The position numbers and the translations under genes were made by a program. Below the pieces are notes generated by a model, which saw only the letters and a program-made list of their open reading frames with translations, was not told the DNA's origin and searched no databases. From Fulvia fulva (taxonomy: Eukaryota > Ascomycota > Dothideomycetes > Mycosphaerellales > Mycosphaerellaceae): a DNA stretch of 64,000 nt. Where the stretch lies: positions 3,472,001 to 3,536,000 of the forward strand of contig NC_063021.1 of the NCBI RefSeq assembly GCF_020509005.1, written 5' to 3'. Below are positions 20,270-33,521 of the stretch, in pieces (within the stretch, counting starts at the first letter, position 1; every line of letters begins with the position of its first letter).

Positions 20270-22109
20270 CGGCCCTATATAAGATATATATCTATCTGTC
20301 GATGGATAACTAAGAGATAATATACGAGATCCGGTATACGAAGGAGTTATAGGAATAGGCTAAAGCTAAATATAAGAGAAGACTACTCGCTACTAGAAGA
20401 AGTTTGCTTTAGTAATACACTAATTTCGTAATAATAGAGGACTAGTTAATAGATGACGCCTAGTAGGAGCTTAGCTTAATTATAAGGAGGGCTATTTCAA
20501 TCTCGCCTTAGTTCTAAGATATTAAGACTAAGGATAGAAAGATCTAGTAACTCTTAGTAGCTCTACTAGACTCATTTAGCTCAATTCGCGATATAATTAA
20601 TACCTAGGTAAATCTCTTACTATAAGACATTCTTACAATTCTTAGAGAGAAGTAAGAATCAATAATTTATCAAGGGATAGCTATATTTGCTAAGAAGGGT
20701 TTCTAGGGTAAGCTTACGTACTATCTCTATAATAGTAACCATTTTATAAGCAAGTTTCCACACCTTTCTATAGCTTAGTAGGCTATTAGGAATAAGGAAA
20801 AACTAGCTAGGGTTACCTACCCTACTAAGAGATAACCGTCACTACCTCGTAGGAGGTCATTATTACTAAACCTTCGTAATGTCCTTAAGGTAATAACGGA
20901 CCTTATAAAGTAGATAAAGGAGAGCCGTAAGCTAAAGGCCTCCTCTAGTAAGAAGCCTATAAGGGCCTATACGACCTAGGAAGACGTATTAGACTCTAAG
21001 ATACTATTAGAAGATAATGATATTGATAAGGTTGCCTATTCTACTATAGAAGCTAAAGGTAAGTACCCCTTGTCCGAGTAGTTACTTAACTCTTATACAT
21101 TATTATATATGACTGACTAAGATTCACTGTTTAGGACACTAAAGCCTCTTTAAAAGAGGAAGTAGATCAAGGTTAGGGGTGGCTATCTACAAGCTATATA
21201 TATAGGAAGTATAGTAATAGGTAGTCCTTCTAGAAAGCAAATTGTCTTAGAAAATGTCCTGTTTGTTCCTAGCCTTAGAGTTAGTCTTGTTTCGTAGAAT
21301 CAGTTTAGCTAATAGTTTGCTATCTAACTACCTAGTTTTACCCTAAAATTCTTATCTAGTAAACCCGTTGTCTAGACTAAACTTCAAGGAGGAGTACCGT
21401 TTATCTACTCGATCTCGGAAATTCTTAAGCTATAGTATACTAGTATACTCTCTAAAGAACGTGACGGCACCGCTATAGCTAATACTAAGTCCGAAGATTA
21501 GTAGGAGCTATAGTATAGAAGATGTATACACCTTAGTAAGGGACTACTAAGAAACCTATATAGAGTCACTAATAAGAAAGATCCTATTCCTATTCCTTCT
21601 AAATACTAGAATTATAAGGTCTGCTCCCTTATAAATATAAGGAAGTTCAAAGGACCTACTATAGAGAGGAAAGGGGAGAGGCTAGCCCTCATCTCTATTG
21701 ACATCTATAGGCCTTTTTAGGGCGTAGTCTCTAGGCTAGGATATAAATATTAGCTTAAGATTGTAGACAACTTCTCTAGGAAGAAGTGGGTAATCCCTTT
21801 AAAGGCTAGGAGCGACGCTCCTATAGCCCTACGGGATTAGAAGGTCTAGGTAGAACGGTAGTCAAGGTGCTTTCTGTCTACGATCCGTAGTAATAGTATA
21901 AAGGAAATTCTCGCCTTACTAAAAGAGTAGGAGAAGGAGTTTAGTACTTAGATAGACATAACTAATACCTATAACTCTCTTTAAAATAGACCTATAGAAA
22001 GGTCAATTCAAGCCTCTAAGAATATAGTCCGGGCTATGCTTAAAGACTCTAGTATACTAGTTAAGTTCTAGCTAGAAGCTTTATAAGGGTAGACTATAAT
22101 TAGAAATAG

Positions 22110-23394
22110 CCGGCCACGGTTCCACAATATGCAAGCTTCTATCCAGATACAGGGGCACACGACTAACCCGGCAAATCAGCTCAGGATCCTCGGACTATGG
22201 GTGGACCCGGCGCTACGGTGGAGGAAGCACGTACAGGCAATATTACGGAAAGCTGAACAGAATATGGCATCATGCCAGAGGCTCACTGCGTCCATATAGG
22301 GGGCGGACTTCCGGCAGTCACGACTTCTATATACGGCTATTGTACGGCTAGTCCTTACCTATAGCAGCCAAGTGTGGTCCTTAGGCGAGAGGGCCTGCCT
22401 ATCGAAGGGACTCGTCGCGCCGCTAGCGAAGATCCAAAACCAATGCCTAAGGAAGGTCACCGGGGCATATAAGTCGACACTAACGAGGGTGCTTAAGCAC
22501 GAGACCGCTATACCGCCGATCGACCTATACATCCAGGGACTACGGACCTCCTACTTAGGCAAGTCGGCACAGTACCTAGTACAGAAGGTCATCGCCAGTG
22601 TAGTCGTAAGGGCCCGCGAATCAGTACTAGCGCACAAGGGCATTCGACCCGGAAACGAGCCGAACTACCGGGCAAGGGACGAACAGCTAGCAACACAATA
22701 GGAAGGTGAGAAATCGTTTGTAGAGCAACTATAGAAAGAGAGGTGGAACAACCAGGTTGTAGGGCATAGTGGACGCCCTTAGCCAGCGGGACAACCTAAG
22801 GAATAGTCAGCTACAAAATCCGCGGTCAAGCACCCCCCGAAGCTCATCTACTACCGCCTTACGAGGGCATAGAGTAGCATAGCAACCCAACTACGAAGCG
22901 AACATATCGGCCTCTAGGGGTACCTATTATGGAGGAAGGTTCTAGGATACACGAATACTAGCTGCCCCTGCGGCTATCGCTCCTAGAACGTACGGCACGC
23001 ACTCCTCGTCTGTCCGAGGTGGTCGCTAGGAAGGGGGGAGTAGATGGCAAAGGCGAGGAACCGGACGATTGGGGCACTTCTTAACAACGCTGAAGACCTA
23101 CGGCGCATTACGAACTAGATACTAGAGAAGGGCTAGCTAGAACAGTACCGCCTAGTAGGAGCAGTGCAAGAAGAGAGGACACGACGCAGCGCGACGAGAC
23201 CGGCTAGGAGCGGGGGCTAACGGGGTAGTGACATGGACTACGTACGTTCAGAGGGAAAGCTAATCTAGACAAGGAGTAGTCGGGGGCGGGAAGGGTTTTC
23301 ACCTATTCGGGTTTCCCTTTGTACATAACAATAGATATATACCTGCATAGGCCGGATAGGGTCCTAGAACAGGGGAATGACAAATCTATCTATC
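22110..23394 (+). mobile_element. 5'-truncated LINE copy, little mutated
   Basis: The last 1,285 bp of the same LINE family as the outer element, on the opposite strand, ending in a short (ATCT)n tail. It is flanked by the 11-bp duplication ATTAGAAATAG (22099-22109 and 23395-23405) within the integrase region of Copia A. It keeps many CpA/TpG sites that its surroundings lack, so it seems younger than Copia A's main decay. Its 3' 270 bp closely match 17484-17774 in reverse complement. Confidence 0.88.
22372..22701 (+). pseudogene. LINE ORF2 C-terminal remnant
   Basis: 109-codon open frame in the truncated LINE. PLAKIQNQCLRKVTGAYKST and IPPIDLYIQGLRTSYLG match the region after the reverse transcriptase in fungal LINE ORF2 proteins. 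Upstream, the frame holds stops, and the enzyme core is absent because the copy is truncated. It is not a host gene. Confidence 0.8.
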
Positions 23395-25808
23395 ATTAGA
23401 AATAGACTGCCTAATAGTCCGATTATTGATAGTATTGCTCTTTTACTACAAGAAGCCTTTACTAGCCAAGTACCGTTAGTCGACTATTTCCGCGTCTAGG
23501 GATACGAAGCTATAGTCTATATAGACCTAAGAGCCTAACCTTAAGGCTTAAGGAGAGACAAGTTAATGAACCGAGGGAAAGAAGCCGTGTTTATAGGCTA
23601 CTTAGAAGACACTACAAAACAATAGCTGTTCTAGGATCCCGACATAAAAGCTATAAAAGCGTATAGTCACGTCGACTAGTTTAAGAATAAAAAGGGGGGA
23701 GATATAGATCTTAGTATCACCTTTACTAACTAGCCGAGTCGAGCGCTATAGCGTAATCCTATTAGGAGGAAGCCCTTTAGGGCGAAATTTTCCGATAGGG
23801 GATTATTAGAGACACCGTTACGAAGGCTAGGAGAAAATATTAAGGCGGTTTTAACACTGTCGAAGGCCGATAACGGTAGATCTATACAGAACCTACCTAA
23901 GTTATTAATACTATAGCAACCGCTACTTATATAACTTCCCCCTCCCCTAAAGGACATTAGGGAATACTAAAAGTTTAGAGATTAGGGTACTCTAATAAAA
24001 GAAAAAGAAAATGTCGTTTAGTTCGACCTCTCCGAATACCTAGCGCTACCTTAGGTTAGAGGTAACAAGAGGTCAAGGGAGGACGGAGATAATAACTCTA
24101 AAGAGTATAAGGCTAAATACTATAAGGCTCTTATCGCCTAGATATTCTATCTAGACCCTATAATAAGCTAGGTAGAGGAGATTCTAAACGACGTAGAAGA
24201 ATATACATTTGCTACTATTAGGCAGGCTATAGCCTACTAGTAGGAAGTGCTAATCCTAAAGTCCTATAAGGTAGCCGTAGGAGACTCCGAATAGGGATAT
24301 ATATAGAGAGAGGTAATCGAGAACGAACTTATTACCTTAGTAAACAATAACACCTAGGAAGTAGTTATACTACTAAAGGGTACGAATCTGATTACTTCTA
24401 GGTAGGTCTTGAACATAAAAAGAATAATTAGTAGAGCTATTAAGAAGTTTAAGGCAAGACTAGTTATAAGAGGGTTTTTATAGAAATGTAGGGTTGACTT
24501 CGAAGAGACCTTTATATCTACTATTAGACATAATACTCTCCGAGTATTTATAGTAGTAGTGTATAAGAGGTTTCTCGAGATATACCTAGTAGATATAAAT
24601 AATGCTTTTACCTAAAGTAGCCTTCTTAAAGACATCTATATAATCCTACCCCTAGGAGTTAAAGCACCTCTAAACATAGTGTTTAGGGTCCTACGAAGCC
24701 TTTATAGGCTTAAGTAAGTAGCTAGAGACTAGAACAAGCTCTATGTTACGAAGCTAGAGAAGATTAGATTTACCTAGTCCTAGGTAGATCTATACCTACT
24801 TATCTATACGGATAGAGACCTTATAGTCCTTACCTATATAGATGACATACCTAATATAGCTCCGAAGCTATTAGATGTTCAGTAGTTTAAGGCTAAGCTT
24901 AGAAAAGTGTTTAAGATTAAAGATCTTAGTAAACCTACGAAGATCCTTAGAATAAGGATTATAAGAGATAGGTCCTAAGGTACTTTAAAGCTTAATTAAG
25001 GACACTATGTTTACGCTAACTTAGCTAAGATAAATATAGCTAGAGAGAAGGCTACGCTAACCTACTCACCTATAGAGAGCTATAAGCATTTAGTACCTAC
25101 GGCACCTATAGATAAGAGGTGTAACAAACAGGATTACTAGAGCTATAATAGTACCTAGATATAGCTAATGACAATAACAAGGCCAGACTTAGCATTCTTC
25201 CTTAGAAGAATTAGCTTATGTGTTACTAATCCCTCGTAGTAGTATATAAAGGCTTTAAAGAAGCTCTCCCGATACCTACGCTTGTACCTAGACCTAGGTC
25301 TTATATATAGAAAGGGAGGGAGCAATCTCTAGGGATACTCGGACTCTAACTACGCTACAGACAAAGTGGATAGAGTCTTAATTCTAGGATACGTGTAGTT
25401 CCTTTATAGGTCACCTATGTCTTAGATAAGTAGGAAGTAGAAGTCTATTGTAACATTAATAATAGAAGCTAAGTTTATAGCTATAAACGTAGCCGTAAAG
25501 TAGTCACAATTTCTTACTAATGTCCTTCGGGAAATAGGGTGCCTAGAACTAGTAGGAAAAAGCTCTTTCTAGCCGAGTATAAGGGTAAGTAAGGGTACTA
25601 TTAACGAGCTAAGGCTAGTTAAGCTTATAGGTAATAACTAAGCCGCTTTAATACTTATTAAAGATGCCTATATATATAAAAGGTCAAAGTATATTAATGT
25701 TATATATAACTATATTAGACATCTCTAGTAGTACAAGAAGATTATAGTAGACTACTACTATATAAAGGACATAGCTACTAATAGGTTAATAAAGCCCCTT
25801 AATAGCTA

Positions 25809-26941
25809 ACGTGCTTTACTACTAAGCGGGCTATACTACCGAGCGGGCTACTTTTACTAAGAACTATACCACTTCTACTTTAATTACGACGGTATCTTAA
25901 CACGACGACATCCTATAGAATCGTTACTAGGAGGACAATTCCTCTTTAGATTCTTCGCTATCTAGCGAGTCTACTTAATAGGTACGTACGTTATGCCCCG
26001 ACTCGCTATATCGCTTATAGCGTCGTAGCCTTAGTACTAGCCGAACACTATCTAGCGACTCTCTACTCACTTCCTACCTCTTAGTATCCTCTAGAGGTAT
26101 CAATTGCGACGCTTTATCGAAGGTTAGAGACCCTCTAGACTAAATGTACTTGCGCTTTTGTGCTTTCCGCTATATAAGGGCCTCGTTAGACTTACGTAGC
26201 TTACTAATCTCGCTTCGTATAAGAGCTATCTAATACGCTATCTCTCTACTCCCTCTCTATTGCCCTATTAAACGACCTTCCTCTTTCCACTACGCCTTTC
26301 TGAACCCGTAACGACGCTCTAAGACGTAATGACACCTATTATAAACCCTGTCTCGTCGAAGTTATAGGTGTCCTAGTTAAGGATACTATACTTCTCCTTT
26401 ATATTACGTATAAGTAAGAACTACTTCTTAATAACGTCTAGATCTTCTATTAGGGCTCGCTAACGATCGTATCTACGTGTTATACGAACCTTTAGCTCAC
26501 GATACCGCCTAATAAACCTATCTATCTAATTAAGACTAGCGGGCTTAAGACCCTTCTCTTATAGTAATAAATCGGCTATTGCTCGTATACTAGCCTTTAA
26601 TAGCGGGAAACCTCTAAGATCTAGCTCGAGTATATACTTCAGTATCACCCTCTCTTCTAGCTCTATAAGCTTCTTCGAATTAGGCTCGTAGTCACCCCGA
26701 GGAGGTCGTCTATTTAATCGATACCCTAGTATAGTTCGAGACGCGTCGTATACCTTTATAGTAAGTCGATTCGTAATTATCGCGTCGCGTTTCGTGGCCT
26801 AGACAGCTAAGGTCAGTTTGGCCTCGTTTAAAGACAATATACGCTATAATAGTAGTTATATAGCTATATCTATAGAAGTAGTACAGTTCTTAGTAAAAGT
26901 GGCCCGCTCGGTAGTATAGCCCGCTCGGTAGTAAAGTACGT
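25809..26941 (-). mobile_element. Pogo/Fot1-like DNA transposon, 1.13 kb, decayed
   Basis: Terminal inverted repeats of about 60-70 bp (25809-25870 and 26880-26941) begin ACGTGCTTTACTAC and ACGTACTTTACTAC, and the target duplication is TA (25807-25808 and 26942-26943). Within each terminus a GAGCGGGCTA motif is repeated. On the minus strand, around 26340-26400, the remnant YNFDETGF appears, a transposase motif of pogo/Fot1-type DDE enzymes. At 1.1 kb it is shorter than full Fot1-like elements (near 2 kb), so the C-terminal part of the transposase is missing. It sits near the 3' end of Copia A. Confidence 0.78.
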
Positions 26942-27018
26942 TAGTAGTTCTAAAACTTTATAAGGTAGCTCTAGCTTACGTAAAGGGATTATAGGAGACT
27001 AGATAGCCTAAGTAGGAG

Positions 27019-27252
27019 TGTTAAGAACATATAGGCCGTAGGATAAGTTTATAGGTGTAGGTATGTTATATAAGTAGATTACGTAACTAGGGTTTACTAG
27101 CCTATAGTCTAGTAAACATTCGGATACCTAGCATCTACCTATACTAATACTAGCGATACTATATATAGATATACGCTATCCTATTAGGTCCTTCTTCGTC
27201 TTTCGTATAATCCGCCGTCTTCTAGTACTACGTAACTCGTACCTATTTAATA
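27019..27252 (+). repeat. 3' LTR of Copia A
   Basis: 234 bp, beginning TGTTAAGAAC and followed by the duplication GTATC. Confidence 0.85.
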
Positions 27253-27257
27253 GTATC

Positions 27258-28387
27258 CTTATTAGTATCGACTTATATACCCCGGTAACCTTCCTTAGGC
27301 ATTAGTTTTAGATCTTCGCTAACGGCGCGACGAGTCCCTTTAATAGGTAGGCCCTCTCGCCTAAGGACTACACTTAGATACTATAGGTAAGGACTAGCCG
27401 TATAATAGCCGTATATAGAAATCGTAACTACCAAAAGTCCGCCCTCTATATAGACGTAGTAAGCCTCTAGTATAATGCTATATTCTATTTAGCTTTCCGT
27501 AATATTGCCTATACGTACTTCCTCTACCGTAGCGCCGGGTCTACCTATAGTCCGAGGATCCTAAGCTAATTTACTAGGTTAGTCGTATACCTCTATATCT
27601 AGATAGAAGCTTATATATTATAGAACCGTAGCCGGCGCGTAAAGTGTATTAGATTGTACTTTTCTATAGCAAACCGAGCCCTATACCTCCTAGCCTAGTC
27701 CTCGTAGATCTTATACTTCTCTTCTAGTAGCCTATAGTTCTCCTTAGTCGAGGAAGACTACGCTAGGATGTTCGTATCGTCTACGAAGCCGCTCGTAGCG
27801 GTGTTCTAGGATTCTAGGGCTAGGAGTAGCGTCGCTATAAAGAAGAGGAATAGGATAGGTACTAGCGTTAAGCCTTACGGGATTCTAGTATAGACTACTT
27901 AAAATAGGCTTTTATACTAACCGACTAGGATCGACGTGCTACGGTTTTAGAGGTAGGACCGTACGAAGTTAATAAGCTACTTAGGGAGTCCTTTTGACCT
28001 TAGGATATAGAGTAGCCGCGGGTATAATACGTAGTCGAAGGCTCCCGATATATCTAGACTAAGTAAGGAAGCCACCTTGTCCCTATTCTTATACTAGATA
28101 GCCTTTACCTAAGAGGTAATAAGTTCTATTACGGATAGCGTCGATCGCTATAGGCGCGTACCTATCTAGATGTCCGGGAGTAGGGAGTACTCCTCTACCG
28201 CCTCGGAGAGTCTCGTTATAACTAGCTTCTTAAGCGCCTTCCTAAGAGTATTAAGGAGCGTAATTAGGCGGTACGACTTTACCTACGTATAGTCTTCCTT
28301 TTACGGCTTACGTAGGACTACTATCGTCGGTTATTTGAATACTATTAGGTAGTATCCGGTCTATAGGTAGGCGTTAAAGATCGCTAC
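27258..28387 (-). pseudogene. Outer LINE ORF2: reverse-transcriptase core and C-terminal part
   Basis: Decayed coding segment of the outer LINE. The minus strand reads GFVDDTNIL near 27790, the catalytic YxDD-type motif (FVDD), and the segment VTGVYKSILIRILKHE near its left end, which matches the truncated copy at 22,455. Stops are frequent. The segment breaks off at 28387 where Copia B entered (duplication GCTAC). Confidence 0.8.
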
Positions 28388-28796
28388 TATTAAATAGGTA
28401 TAGTATATATATATATACGGAAGTTAGGACACGTAATAGGGAAGGAGGAAGGACTAATATAGTATACGAAGGTATATAGGAGAATAGTGTTTAGTACTAA
28501 GAGTGTCTCTACTATCGGTATAGAGACTACGTCTCTTATACCTATATAGAGGGATATTACTCTAGCTCTAGTTCTGTTTCACTACGCCTTATCGGTTTCA
28601 CCTATATCTTATCCTACGACGGCAGTTTCTCCGACAGTCTCGTACTAACTAGCTAAGTAACTTTAGGTCCTCTAAGTCGCTCCTACTATTTAACGGTGTC
28701 TTAGTAGTATTACCGTACTATTGTCTCGACTAGCTTAGTATATACTAAGTTAGTCTTAGTACCGTACGATATACCTACTAACCTATATTCGTAACA
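28388..28796 (-). repeat. 3' LTR of Copia B
   Basis: 409 bp. On the minus strand it begins TGTTACGAATATAGG. It pairs with 40302-40709. Confidence 0.85.
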
Positions 28797-31679
28797 CTCC
28801 TACTTAGGTCGTAAGGTAAGGAACGATTGTTCCTACTATACTAGCTATAGCTATCGTCCGAAGGTCTAGAACTAGGGACCGGCTAGCGGTTTAGTCAAAC
28901 TATCTACTACTATCTCCTTAGTATAGCAGTACTCTACTTTGATCTTCCTCTACTACTAGAGGTGCCTAATATAGTTATAGGTAATATTAATGTGCTTGGA
29001 TCTTCCGTAGATATAGGCGTCCTTAACTAAGGTTAGAGCCGCCTAGTTATCCCCTATAAGGCGCACTAGTCTTAGTTTGTCGACGGTGCTCTTATCGGCT
29101 AGGACTATTAGTTAGAAAGAGCAGTCTCCTACTAGCCCCGGGTAGTTTATCTCTCGGAGGATAGCCGCTAGGAACTAGGATTATTTCGCGGCGGCGTTTA
29201 TCGCTATAAACTCTACCTCTATAGTAGAGGTTGCTATAGACTTTTGCTTCTTACTTATCTAGGATATAGGCGTACCGTACACTAGCTAGACATGTCCTAG
29301 AATCAAGACCCTATCTACTCGATCTATCGCGTAGTCGGAGTCTAAGTATCCGGTTAGGGCACCGCCACTACGTCTAAGTATTAACCCTAGGTCGGGAAAC
29401 GACCTAAGGTATCTCGAGACCTTCTTTAGTACTTTTATATACCGCTTTATTAGATCCGCGATATATATGCTAGTTCTCCCGAGTAGGAAGGCTAGGTCCG
29501 ATCTCGTTATAGTTATTAGCTATATCTAGGTCCTATTATCGCTCTAGTAGTTATCCTTACTATATCTCTCGTCGTTCGGGGCTATAGGACGGAGATTATC
29601 GTAACTATCTATTAGCGAGAGTGTAGGGCTTGCCTTTTCCTTTACTATGTCTATTTTAGTAAGGGCCTTATAGATATAATAGCCCTAGTCGAGTTTTAGG
29701 GTACCGTTACGCCTATCGCGAGTAATCTTTAGTCCTAGTAGTTTCTCCGGTTCCCCGAGATCCTTAATCTTAAAGTGTTACGCGAACTACTTCTTAAACT
29801 ATTAGATGTCGGCTAACCTTAGTACTATAATAGGTATGTCGTCTATATAGATAAGTAGTATAATGTCTCTCTTAGTATAAGTTAGGAGACATAGGTCTAC
29901 CTCGGACTAGTAGAATCCTATTTTAACTAACGTAGTAACATAGAGCTTGTTCTAGTCTCTAGCTACCTACTTTAGGCCGTAGAGACTCCGGAGTACCTTA
30001 AGGATCGTATTCGGTAGGGTTTCGACTCCTAGTAGGGGTTTTATATAGATGTCTTCGGCTAGGTAGCTTTAGGTAAACGTATTGTTAACGTCGACCTAGT
30101 ACATCTCGAGATCCCGCTCGTAAACTACTACTATAAAGACCCTTAGGGTGTTATAGCGTACTATAGGTACGAATGTCTCTTCGAAGTTAACGCCGAATTT
30201 CTATAAAAACCCTCTTACGACAAGTCTTGCCTTGAACTTTTCGATTACTCCGCTAATAAGTCTCTTTACGTTAAAGACCTACTTAGAGGTGACTATATTC
30301 GCCCCCCTAAGAGCGACAGCCGTTTCCTAGGTGTTATTACTTAATAACGAGAGTAGCTCGGTATCGATAGCGTCCTTCTATAAGTAGCCCTATTTAGGAT
30401 TTCCTACCGTACCCTTATATATCTTCGGGATAGGTACTTTCTATTAGTAGGCGATACCGGGTCCGAATATAGTAAAGACGTATTCTTAGACTTTGTCGAA
30501 TAGTTCCTCTACCGTAGCTATAAATATACGTTCGTCGGCATCGGTAAGTCTATTGTTCACCTATAGTAGTTAGTAGAACAAAGCTATTATAGCTTTATAG
30601 TACTTAGTCTTATAGTCCTAGTCCTAGCCGTAGTTATCGTTAGGATCCCTAGTCCTTTTCCTCCGAACAATTAGTTCCGGTAGCTCCGGGGTTTCCTCGA
30701 TCTTCTTATAGTCCGCGATATTATCTAGTCTACCGGAAAGTTAGATATAGAGCGGTCTTAAGACAGTTAGTCCTTTATCCTTAGCCGTAGCGGGTTCGGT
30801 CTCTACGTAGGGAGCGGGGATTAGCTAGGTCGGTTCTTCTATAGAGGACTCGGCTACTTTAGTAGTAGGAAGTTAGGGTATTATACTACCCGAGGATCGT
30901 AAGATTACTATCGGGGTATCCGCTAGTCGCTAAACTAGTAGTAGTCGCGAGACCGCCGGTAGTCGACTAACTAGCCTTCGTTCGGGTACCCTACTAGGTT
31001 AGTTCGTAAAGGAGATACCTAAGTCTAGATCTCCCCCCTTCTCGTTTTCGAACTAATCTACTTGGCTATACTGCCTAATAGCTCGTATATCTAGCTCCTA
31101 GAATAACTATTGCTTAGTCGATTAACCGTATCTTACTAAAATAGCTTCCTTACCCCGGTTTATTAACTTATCCTATCGTAGCCCTTTTAGATATAATTTC
31201 GGTTCTACGTAAACTACTACCCTATAACCCTATACTCTTAGGTGATCTACCGTCGGCACTTTGCTAGTAAATACTTCTTCCGGCGAAAGTTAGATACCGT
31301 TAAGTAACGGTCCGTTTGGTAGTAGGTTACGTATAACCGCCTATACCTCTAGCGCTTTAGGCTAGAATTCTACCGGAATCCCCGATTCCTCGAGTATTAC
31401 GCGGATCGCGTTCTCCGATACCTAGATTAACCTTTCTACTACTCCGTTTTGTATAGAGTTATAAGTATCCGTCGTATCGTATTAAACCCCCGATTCTTTC
31501 TCCTATTCTTTTAGAACTATTAGTAGCTTAGGTATATTGTTACTCCGTACTACTCTTATATAGCATTTCGATACTTTCTCTATAGTTAGCCGCTATTATC
31601 GTAGTACTTACGGTACGTCGGATTTGTTCTTAAGCGAGATTACCTACTTCTTTCTTAAGAAGTTATCTACGACCTCTAG

Positions 31680-31886
31680 CTAGTATTTAAAACCTAGTCT
31701 AGATGTCGTATTTTCGAAGGGTCCGTAGATATCGATAGATATAAGCGCAAGTCTTTCGTTCTTTCGTTCTACGATAGCGTACTTAAACTTCCGTATATTC
31801 GCGATAGAGTATACCTTATAGTTATACTCGTCCGGGATAGGAATCGGGTCCTTCTTATTACTTACCCTATAGACGTTCCGGAGCAA
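31680..31886 (-). pseudogene. Copia B pre-integrase/integrase remnant
   Basis: A surviving 68-codon frame. RLALISIDIYGPFENTTSRL corresponds to LALVSIDICGPLPISRL of Copia C, with the first integrase aspartate still in place. Flanking codons hold stops. Confidence 0.75.
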
Positions 31887-33326
31887 TCCTTTACCTAGGT
31901 ATACGAATCTTCTATACTAAAGCTCCTACTAATCCTCGGTAGTTACCGCGGCTAGAGCTTCCTCGTATAGTATCTCCGGGGGTCTATTATCTACCTAGTT
32001 TAGGGACTCGGATATCGAAGATACTACCGGTACCCCCCCTCGTAGTACTATTCGTACGATAGGCTTCCCGCTCTTATACTTAAGTATAAAGTTTAGAGGT
32101 TCGACATCGAATTGCTTACTAAACTACCTCTATAAAACCAGATTAACTCCGAGATTAGGAATAAACAAGACTTTCTCTAGAGTAATTTGTTTCCCTATTA
32201 GGCCTCCTATAGTTACTATTCCTTTATAGAATATATCTAGGTACCCCCTACCGACTTTAATTACTTTCCTTCTCGCTAGTTTCCTAAGCAATCTAAATAG
32301 AGACTTATTGTTAGTTATATATAAGGAGGTATAGGAGTCTAGTAACTATTTAGAGGCGGGAAACTTGCCTTTTACTTCGGTAGTAGAATAGGCGACTTCG
32401 TCGTCGTATGTTTCCTCGGTACCGCTTTCTCGTAAGGTATAGGCTCTTATCGCCTTTGCCTTTGTCTTGTTATCGGATTGGCTTCTCCTATCCTTCCGCT
32501 ATTTCCTAGAGTTCTTAAGGGCGTTTTAGGCCTTCTCTAGATCCCGGACTAGCTCTTCGTAGGACTTCTTTTCCGGTTGCTTCTAGTTATTCTTCTTTTT
32601 AATAAAATCCTTTACGGAATCTAGTTCTAGGTACGATATAACTAGGTAGTTACTATCGTAGATAAAGTAGCCGCTCTTGCCTCCTTGCCTCTAGGAGTAT
32701 AGAGCGGTCTCGCCCTTACTCTCTTAGATCCGTAATTCGTAGGATTTAAGTAAGGTTATAGCGGATTCCTAGCCTAGGTTTAGCTAGGCTAGAATAGTGT
32801 CCCTAGTACTAGCGTAGACGTCCGGGAGGCTACTTAGTAGGTGCTTAAACCTCCGGATAGGGTCCTTATAGTAGGTCTCTTTACTATCTATTTCGGCAAT
32901 CTATATAGATAGGTTACCTAGATATATCTACCCTTATCTAATTGTCTAATCGTCCGGTAGCTTAAACGATACTAGCTGTTTTATAAGCGCTACTACGTAT
33001 GCCTTATAGACCTTACTATACTTCTTCTATAGAAGTTTCTAGATCTCTTTCGTATCTCGTATATCTAAGATTTCTTAGTTGTCCTCCTCGGACAAATATA
33101 CTAAGATAGTATATCTCGCTATACCGTTCGCCTTCGAAGTAATCTTAGGCGTAACGGATTCTAGGAGATTAGCCGACGAGTCGTCGATAACCTAGAATAC
33201 CTCCCGGCTTTCGAGATAGTCTCGTAGTATAATAAACTAGCGCTTCTAGTTCTTACGAGTAAGGGTAGGGCCGACCCTCCGGGGGCCCTCGTAACTTATT
33301 AAGTCTTCTATAGCGAAGGTAGCCTT

Positions 33327-33521
33327 TAATACGGACAAGGCGTAAGACAGGGCGTAAACGTATTAATACCTTAGAATCAAATAAGTTCTATAAAGAAGAG
33401 TAGATAAGAAAGTCGCGAAGCTACGATAAAGTAAACGCCGAGGTTAGGGCCTAGGGTCCGGGCGCGCTAGCGCACTAGGTCACGTGACACTAAGTATAGC
33501 CTTACGAGGTAAACCGTAACA
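33327..33521 (-). repeat. 3' LTR of the Gypsy element
   Basis: 195 bp, ending in CGTAACA on the plus strand, that is TGTTACG at the minus-strand start. Partner at 39903-40097. Confidence 0.82.

Larger units (their letters stand above)
18919..27252 (+). mobile_element. Copia element A (LTR retrotransposon), decayed and itself invaded
   Basis: Inserted in the outer LINE with the 5-bp duplication GTATC (18914-18918 and 27253-27257). About 5.5 kb without its own insertions. Recognisable but stop-riddled parts in order: a primer-binding-like segment after the left LTR (TTATAAGCCCGGG), gag, protease region near 21090, GAG-pre-integrase near 21530, integrase to about 22090 and from 23406, reverse transcriptase with YIDD near 24840, and RNase H near 25640-25790. 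It holds a solo LTR (19903-20269), a truncated LINE (22110-23394) and a pogo-like element (25809-26941). CpA is almost gone, as from RIP. Confidence 0.85.
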
